A stretch of 64,000 bases of DNA, from the NCBI GenBank assembly GCA_022701365.1, contig JAKUHH010000126.1:62001-126000 (forward strand). The letters are read 5' to 3'. A program made the translations under genes and the position numbers. The notes below the pieces were generated by a model. It was not told the DNA's origin. It worked only from the letters and a program-made list of their open reading frames with translations, and did not search any database. The stretch comes from Mycocentrospora acerina (taxonomy: Eukaryota; Ascomycota; Dothideomycetes; Pleosporales). Below are positions 59,672 to 64,000 of this stretch, in pieces (positions within the stretch are counted from its first letter, which is position 1; every line of letters begins with the position of its first letter).

Positions 59672-60036
59672 TCGATATTCGGGGTCGCATTTTAGTACGG
59701 TAAGAGGAGTCAAGGTGCGGGTTATCCGCGCATCGTACAGAACTAGTCGTCATTCTGTGGGGTTATAGATTGGTGCAGTTGTAGAGGTAGTTGTGGATTT
59801 ATAAATCAGCTAAATCTGACTTGATGAAAAGTACATTACAACTCTCTGTACAATACTGCTTGAGCGAGTTGGCAAGATGAAGAACACTCTTGATGCTCTT
59901 TCGATTGACTGCTTAGACGTTCTTTTTCAACAATACTCTTGTTTACCCTCCCCTTGTATATATGCATCTCTCCCTCACTCCAGAAACAAAGAAGACGAAG
60001 AAGACGAAGAAGATGAAAAATTTAAATAAAAACACT

Positions 60037-60064
60037 CCATCCATCCATCCATCCACCCATCCAC
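60037..60064. repeat. CCAT microsatellite
   Basis: Tandem CCAT units, one imperfect (CCAC). A second CCAT tract lies at about 60653-60697. Confidence 0.8.
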
Positions 60065-60281
60065 ACCAATTTTCCAAAAAAAAAAGATTAATATCGAGAA
60101 AAAAGTATTCCACTCCCTCCCTTCCAACAAACTATTCACAACTTCTGGAAAAAAAGACCCAAAAGACTTAAAAGACTAAAAAGACCAAAAAGACCAAGCA
60201 CACAATTCTATTTTTTCATTTTCATTTTCTTAATTTATTTATTTTGGAATGGAAAAGACGAAACATTTATAAACATCAAAT

Positions 60282-60393
60282 TATATCATATCACATCATA
60301 TCATATCAATCAATTTACTCAAACCAATCCATTCAAATTAATCAGACTAATCCAATTCACTCCACTCTACTCTACTCTACTCCACTCCACTCC
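60282..60393. repeat. Pentanucleotide simple repeats
   Basis: Two short tracts close together: ATATC-type units at about 60282-60310 and CTACT/CCACT-type units at about 60361-60393, separated by unrelated AT-rich sequence. Confidence 0.7.
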
Positions 60394-60652
60394 AACACCA
60401 CTAGAAAAAAGGGAAATAATACAAGACAAAACACTTGCATAACTTTTTACTTTATACTTTTATACTGTATACTTTTCTCCTTCTTCTTCTCCTTCTTCTT
60501 CTTTCTTCTCCCTTGAACACTTGACCATACCATCTATCAAATACACACATGTACACTCACACATATATGGGGGGGGGAATATTCCGATTTACGCATGTAA
60601 ATCATGCAAACCATGCACACAAAAGCCACCTCCCTTCCATGCATTCCTTGCC

Positions 60653-60697
60653 TTCCATCCATCCATCCATCCCTCCGTTCCATCCATCCATCCTCCC
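60653..60697. repeat. CCAT microsatellite, second tract
   Basis: Tandem CCAT units with interruptions, in the probable 3' untranslated region of the HbrB-like gene. Confidence 0.75.
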
Positions 60698-60841
60698 ATG
60701 ATGCCCAAAAAAAACACCATAAAAATCCCGTTTTCAACTCCATATCAAAACACCAACACCAAAACCAAAACCAAACCCAACAGTCCTGCTGCTGCTGCTG
60801 CATCGCCATCGTCATTTTCATCATCATTTTCATCATCACCA

Positions 60842-63385
60842 TCAAGCACCAACCACGCCCGGCACCCGTCCAGTAGCAGCAGCGCCAATAACAGCAGCTA
60901 ACCCCCCCACCCCAGCAGCACCCATTCTCCTCCCCACAAACCCTTGTCTCTGTCTGCCTGTCCGCCCCCTGCCCAACCAATTATATTTCAACTCCTTATT
61001 CAACCTGCCAATCTTGTCTTGTGCGTCGTCTCCAGACTGTAGACTCACCAACACGGACACGCATTGCAACATTCGGCCAACTGTTTCGGTGACCTTTGCC
61101 GAGTCCATGGGGATTTGGCGCAGTGTTGGGGGAAGCGGCGGGGGGTTGAGATAGCTGATTGTGGCGGGGTTGGAGGAAAAGCTGCCAGCAGATGTGTTTG
61201 ATGTGGCGCGGGAGCGGGTGGACGCAAAGGTAGAACTCGTCAGACTTGTTGTGCCTTCCAGGTAGCCGGCTGAGCTCTGGCTGTTGGAGTTGTTGAGGCT
61301 AGCCAACTGGGCCTGCGTCGACTCGTGCATGCTGCCCGCTGTGCCGGGTCGCTGGTCTGGAATCGGCGATGGCGATTCGAGCCCCGCGTTGAGGTTTTCA
61401 AGAGAGAGGCGCGAGAAGATAGCCATGAGGCTGTCGTAGCGCGGGAGAATGACAATGTCGCGGAACATGAGCAGGGTTATGCGGCGGACTTCCAACTCGC
61501 CCAGCATGGGGATGTTCTTGTGCTCGGGCGACTTTGTGTTCATTTCGTCTGGGAGCATGACGCCCCAAAACTCTGCCGCCTGGGTGCTGGTCATGATGCC
61601 TGCACCCCTGAATTCAAGGTCGAGGGGAAGGAAAACAGCCTGGAGAAAGGGTAAGATGGAAGAAAAGACCAGAAGCCACATCTCTACCAGATGAGGGATG
61701 AGGCGGTCGTCGGGGATATGCCGCAGCGTTTGATCGAGCGAGGCGAATCCAGTGAACAAGAGCTCATTCAGGTCTTCGATGATGAGAATGGGTGAGCGCT
61801 TGTGCACGCAGCGCTTGATATGGACAGTGACTAGAGCGTTAAAGTCTTCCACCGGAGGCCGTGGGTCTTCCCCCTCGAAGATGAGCAGCACTCTTGCTTT
61901 CAACAACGGCCACGCATCATCAGGTGACAGCCCGTTTATCCCAAAAGAGCTCCCCAAGTTGAGCAGCTCAGTCGTATGTGACACGGTCGCAGGCGTCGCG
62001 AGATTTGGCGTGCTGCCCAGACTACCCGCCGCAGAAGGCCACTCTGCCCTCTCGATGCTAAACGACTGATTCCGCTCCCGGTACGGGGGTTCGAGCTGGG
62101 CGTCGAGATAGGCAGCCGCCTTTTCTTCCTTCTTCGCCCGCCTGAGATGCCGTCCACCATGTCGCAGATCCAGCCCCGTGACGGAATTCGCAAACGTGCT
62201 CGCCGGGCCCGGTGATGCAGGAGCAGCAAACGAGTACAGCGGCGCAGGTGCACTTGGATCCGTAGGCCGAGACGTGCTGCTCGCCGACGACAGCGGCAGG
62301 ACATGGTCATCCTTGTCCTTTAGCTTGTGTTTTTGGCGCGACAAAAAGTTGTGCTTGTGCTTCTCCCTCTCCTTCTCTGGGTTCAGATATGCGTCGGTCC
62401 GCGGCACCAGCGTCGACGTCGACGCATTAGCCGACGAGTACATGGACGCGCTGCTGCTGCTGACGCCCGAATCGATCAGGCTCGTCGTCGACTGGTTCAT
62501 CATGCGGTTGAGGGCCTGGGAGCTGTGGATGCCGATGCCAATCTTGCCCGGGGACGGAAGCGGCTGCTGCTTCTTGTCCATGTCCTTGTCGACTTTGATG
62601 TTCTTGGGCTTGGACGAGAAGAGCTTCATCTTGCTCTTTTCCTTTGGCGCCTTGGAGGGCTCGGGCGTCGACGCCTGCTTGGGCGAGCCCAGCGGCTGTG
62701 TGTGCGACTGGTCGACGCCTGGCGAGTTGAGGGGACTGCGCGGGAAGGCGGCGTTGGCGGCGGTGGTGGCAGCCATTCTGTTGACGCCCACGGCGCCGTT
62801 CTGGTACGTCATGCCGTTGGTCTTGAAGGTCATGGCCTGGGCGCCCGGCATGGGCGGCGGGGAGCTCATGGGCTGGCCGCGGGCAGCAGGGGCAGCCGAG
62901 TCGCTTGGGGCGGGGATGGTGGTGGAGCGGCGGCGGGCGTGCAGGGCATTCTGCTGGGCATAGGCGGCCTGGGCGGCAATCTGCGAGGCGCTGAGGTACG
63001 GCGAGGCAGAAGTGGTGGCGGTGGTGGAGGTGGTGGGCGTGGTAAACGCAGCAAAGGTGGTGGATGCAGCAAACGCAGCAGACGCAGCAGAAGCCTCGCG
63101 GGCCGACGACAGGCTGGGCTCAAAGTAGCCCTGGGAGCGCTGGCGGGGGCGGTGGCCAATGTGCGCGTCGCTCTGCACGACCTTGACCATGCCCGGGCGC
63201 GAGAAGTTGTTGTGGGCGGCGGGCAGGGCGTCTGCGGCGGCCGAGGGCGAGCGCATCGAGCTGGCGGGCGCGGGCATGGGCGAGCGGCGCTGCTGCAGCG
63301 TGGCCTGCGAGCCGTCCGAGTCGGAGGCGTAGCCATCGAGCGACGGGCGGAGGGAATGCGGGGGCGGTGAAGACGACGGCATCAT
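60842..63385 (-). CDS. HbrB-like TORC2 subunit (Bit61/PRR5 family)
   Basis: Single-exon protein of 847 residues. It belongs to the HbrB family, the fungal counterpart of yeast Bit61/Bit2 and animal PRR5, accessory subunits of target-of-rapamycin complex 2 that affect cell polarity and branching. The N-terminal ~450 residues are low complexity, rich in Ser, Ala, Pro and Thr, with Lys-rich runs (KAPKEKSKMKLFSS). The HbrB domain is at about residues 485-675: SPDDAWPLLKARVLLIFEGE, VEDFNALVTVHIKRC, IEDLNELLFTGFASLDQTL, PHLVEMWLLVFSSILPFLQA and RRITLLMFRDIVILPRYDSL. A Ser/Asn-rich segment follows, then LRQIPMDSAKVTETVGRMLQCV. The gene is GC-rich, unlike the accessory DNA to the left. Large frames on the opposite strand are shadows of its codon bias. 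Confidence 0.92.
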   Translation of the reverse strand: MMPSSSPPPHSLRPSLDGYASDSDGSQATLQQRRSPMPAPASSMRSPSAAADALPAAHNNFSRPGMVKVVQSDAHIGHRPRQRSQGYFEPSLSSAREASAASAAFAASTTFAAFTTPTTSTTATTSASPYLSASQIAAQAAYAQQNALHARRRSTTIPAPSDSAAPAARGQPMSSPPPMPGAQAMTFKTNGMTYQNGAVGVNRMAATTAANAAFPRSPLNSPGVDQSHTQPLGSPKQASTPEPSKAPKEKSKMKLFSSKPKNIKVDKDMDKKQQPLPSPGKIGIGIHSSQALNRMMNQSTTSLIDSGVSSSSASMYSSANASTSTLVPRTDAYLNPEKEREKHKHNFLSRQKHKLKDKDDHVLPLSSASSTSRPTDPSAPAPLYSFAAPASPGPASTFANSVTGLDLRHGGRHLRRAKKEEKAAAYLDAQLEPPYRERNQSFSIERAEWPSAAGSLGSTPNLATPATVSHTTELLNLGSSFGINGLSPDDAWPLLKARVLLIFEGEDPRPPVEDFNALVTVHIKRCVHKRSPILIIEDLNELLFTGFASLDQTLRHIPDDRLIPHLVEMWLLVFSSILPFLQAVFLPLDLEFRGAGIMTSTQAAEFWGVMLPDEMNTKSPEHKNIPMLGELEVRRITLLMFRDIVILPRYDSLMAIFSRLSLENLNAGLESPSPIPDQRPGTAGSMHESTQAQLASLNNSNSQSSAGYLEGTTSLTSSTFASTRSRATSNTSAGSFSSNPATISYLNPPPLPPTLRQIPMDSAKVTETVGRMLQCVSVLVSLQSGDDAQDKIGRLNKELKYNWLGRGRTGRQRQGFVGRRMGAAGVGGLAAVIGAAATGRVPGVVGA

Positions 63386-63833
63386 GTGCGACGTGGGTGT
63401 GGACGGTGGGCGTCGGCGGGCGTCTGGCGGTGGGAGAGGCTATACGGGGCGTCGCGCGTTCATGGCCAGCACGAAGCGATGCGGCGAGGCATGGATGTGA
63501 GTGGTGTGGGTGGTGTGGATGGCGTGGATGGTGTAATGGACAGTGGTGTGGATGGTGTGAATCAAGGAATGTGTGTGTGGGCGTGGATGTTGTAGTCATG
63601 TAGACATAGCTGCTAGCTGGACAGTCCCTGGCAACACAAGACACAAGCCACAAGACACTCACAAGACGCGCCGTTGCACCATCCATCCATCAACCCTGCA
63701 GCCCCGTCTAGCGCACCCCACTGCCCCCACCTCCACCACCACCACCACCACAAACATCCTCTGCACCTACCTAGTCAGCTACACACCCAGACTCTACCCT
63801 CTGCCCTGTCAACACCCCCTCCCACACTCCACC
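63386..63833. promoter_or_regulatory. Shared divergent promoter of HbrB-like and GON7-like genes
   Basis: A 448-bp region between two divergent start codons. It carries short repeats such as CCATCCATCC near 63678 and CCACCACCACC near 63735, and GTGTGGATGG-like units near 63500-63560. It should contain both promoters; individual sites cannot be assigned. Confidence 0.55.
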
Positions 63834-64000
63834 ATGCCATCCCTCTCCCTCACAGCCACCTACGCCTCCCCCTCCGGCTCCTCCACCCTGTCGTCCCTGC
63901 TCACCTCTCCCGCCCCCCCGACGACTTCAACACCACCAACAACCGCAGCCCGCACCGCCCACCTCGCCAGCCTGCAGACGGCGCTCAAGCAGCTGCAGGG
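63834..64000 (+). CDS. GON7-like EKC/KEOPS complex subunit, 3' partial
   Basis: A reading frame opens at an ATG with a good start context (CCACCATGCC) and runs off the window after 55 codons. The N-terminus reads LTATYASPSGSS, then a Ser/Thr/Pro-rich linker and HLASLQTALKQLQ. This order matches the fungal GON7 family, small proteins of the KEOPS complex that helps make the t6A tRNA modification and supports telomere upkeep. The decisive C-terminal part (FLTxRMEED-type) lies outside, so the call is tentative. Confidence 0.5.
   Translation, partial: MPSLSLTATYASPSGSSTLSSLLTSPAPPTTSTPPTTAARTAHLASLQTALKQLQ

Larger units (their letters stand above)
58600..59720 (+). pseudogene. Broken family-2 glycosyltransferase (fungal polysaccharide-synthase type)
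   Basis: Fragments of one glycosyltransferase appear in order but in different frames. They are LLAPFDNPQIGAVSTP near 58650; LWNFMGETYLSRQHFEY through GIFRTEIYSSPLFLKG at about 58720-58874; NEYIFFGRVGPLDADDD through TRFLLGHGWGVKMQ at about 58880-58990; RWTRTAWRSNLR at about 59232-59265, ending in TAG; WWRYPYMALSVELG after it; MSLVHELGLFFLLRAG through FKKYPCDVVYFPGYLFF at about 59334-59517; then GYACTFIKIRSLLTFWNASWG near 59520-59582. This order matches the C-terminal half of fungal GT2 synthases, where RW..T.WRSN is the conserved QxxRW-type acceptor motif. At least four frame changes and one stop occur and an N gap cuts it. No catalytic DXD part is seen. It may be a true pseudogene or a gene damaged by poor assembly. 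Confidence 0.68.
59721..60841. other. Low-complexity spacer rich in microsatellites
   Basis: About 1.1 kb with no gene. It has simple repeats of AAGAAGACG (about 59990-60015), CCAT (about 60037-60064 and 60653-60697), ATATC (about 60282-60310), CTACT (about 60361-60393) and CTT/TTC (about 60477-60512). The end should be the 3' untranslated region of the HbrB-like gene. Confidence 0.6.

Noticed and set aside
62178..63370. Long plus-strand frames (261 and 347 codons) opposite the HbrB-like gene
   Set aside because: They are antisense shadows caused by high GC3 of the HbrB-like coding sequence; the translations are low-complexity Gly/Arg/Ala with no domain.

Overview
The window is genomic DNA of a filamentous ascomycete, most likely a Dothideomycete-type plant-associated mould (the lineage is inference). 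The genes carry short introns of about 40-110 bp with GT..AG ends, usually with a CTAAC/CTGAC/CTAAT-like branch site. The protein families are fungal: a multimodular NRPS with a fungal terminal condensation domain, Zn2Cys6 and bZIP-DUF3425 regulators, NmrA-like reductase, HbrB and GON7. Gene islands are separated by long AT-rich, TpA-rich, stop-dense stretches that look RIP-mutated (repeat-induced point mutation). The last ~4 kb is GC-rich and looks like conserved core genome.

Layout. (1) 1-15518, plus strand: the 3' two-thirds or so of a large NRPS gene, read as T(partial)-E-C-A-T-E(degenerate)-C-A-T-E-C-A-T-CT over three exons; 5109 residues are visible and the 5' end lies outside. (2) 17822-32808: a sparse accessory block with an aldo/keto reductase, a Zn2Cys6 factor, a four-helix membrane protein, a bZIP-DUF3425 factor, an NmrA-like reductase, a CCC1/VIT1 iron/manganese transporter and a small cytochrome b561. 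Some of these may belong with the NRPS, but nothing in the sequence proves cluster membership. (3) 32809-41639: mostly AT-rich DNA, with a diverged 97-bp inverted repeat pair, a secreted cysteine-rich protein built from a duplicated two-part module, and a REI1-like zinc-finger protein lacking its first finger. (4) 41640-57504: MATE-type transporter, glyoxalase-fold protein, SET-domain protein, hybrid histidine kinase, secreted six-hairpin glycosidase with a C-terminal discoidin-like domain, and an FAD amino-acid/Amadori-type oxidase. (5) 57505-60841: AT-rich DNA, then a broken family-2 glycosyltransferase spanning a 160-N gap, then microsatellites. (6) 60842-64000: an HbrB-like TORC2 subunit and the start of a GON7-like KEOPS subunit, divergently transcribed.

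Functional reading. The NRPS should make a peptide released by cyclisation. The residues loaded by the module upstream of the first full module and by the second full module should be D; the first full module has an E domain without its catalytic histidine, so its residue should stay L. The best leads are that degenerate E domain, the intron shared at homologous codons of two of the three C domains, the exon-encoded cysteine module duplication, the kinase with an in-frame stop or 3n intron, the CGG-N4-CCG repeats upstream of the glyoxalase gene, and the broken glycosyltransferase at a gap whose two sides carry the same sequence. Splice models were built by hand from reading frame and family alignment; no searches were run.
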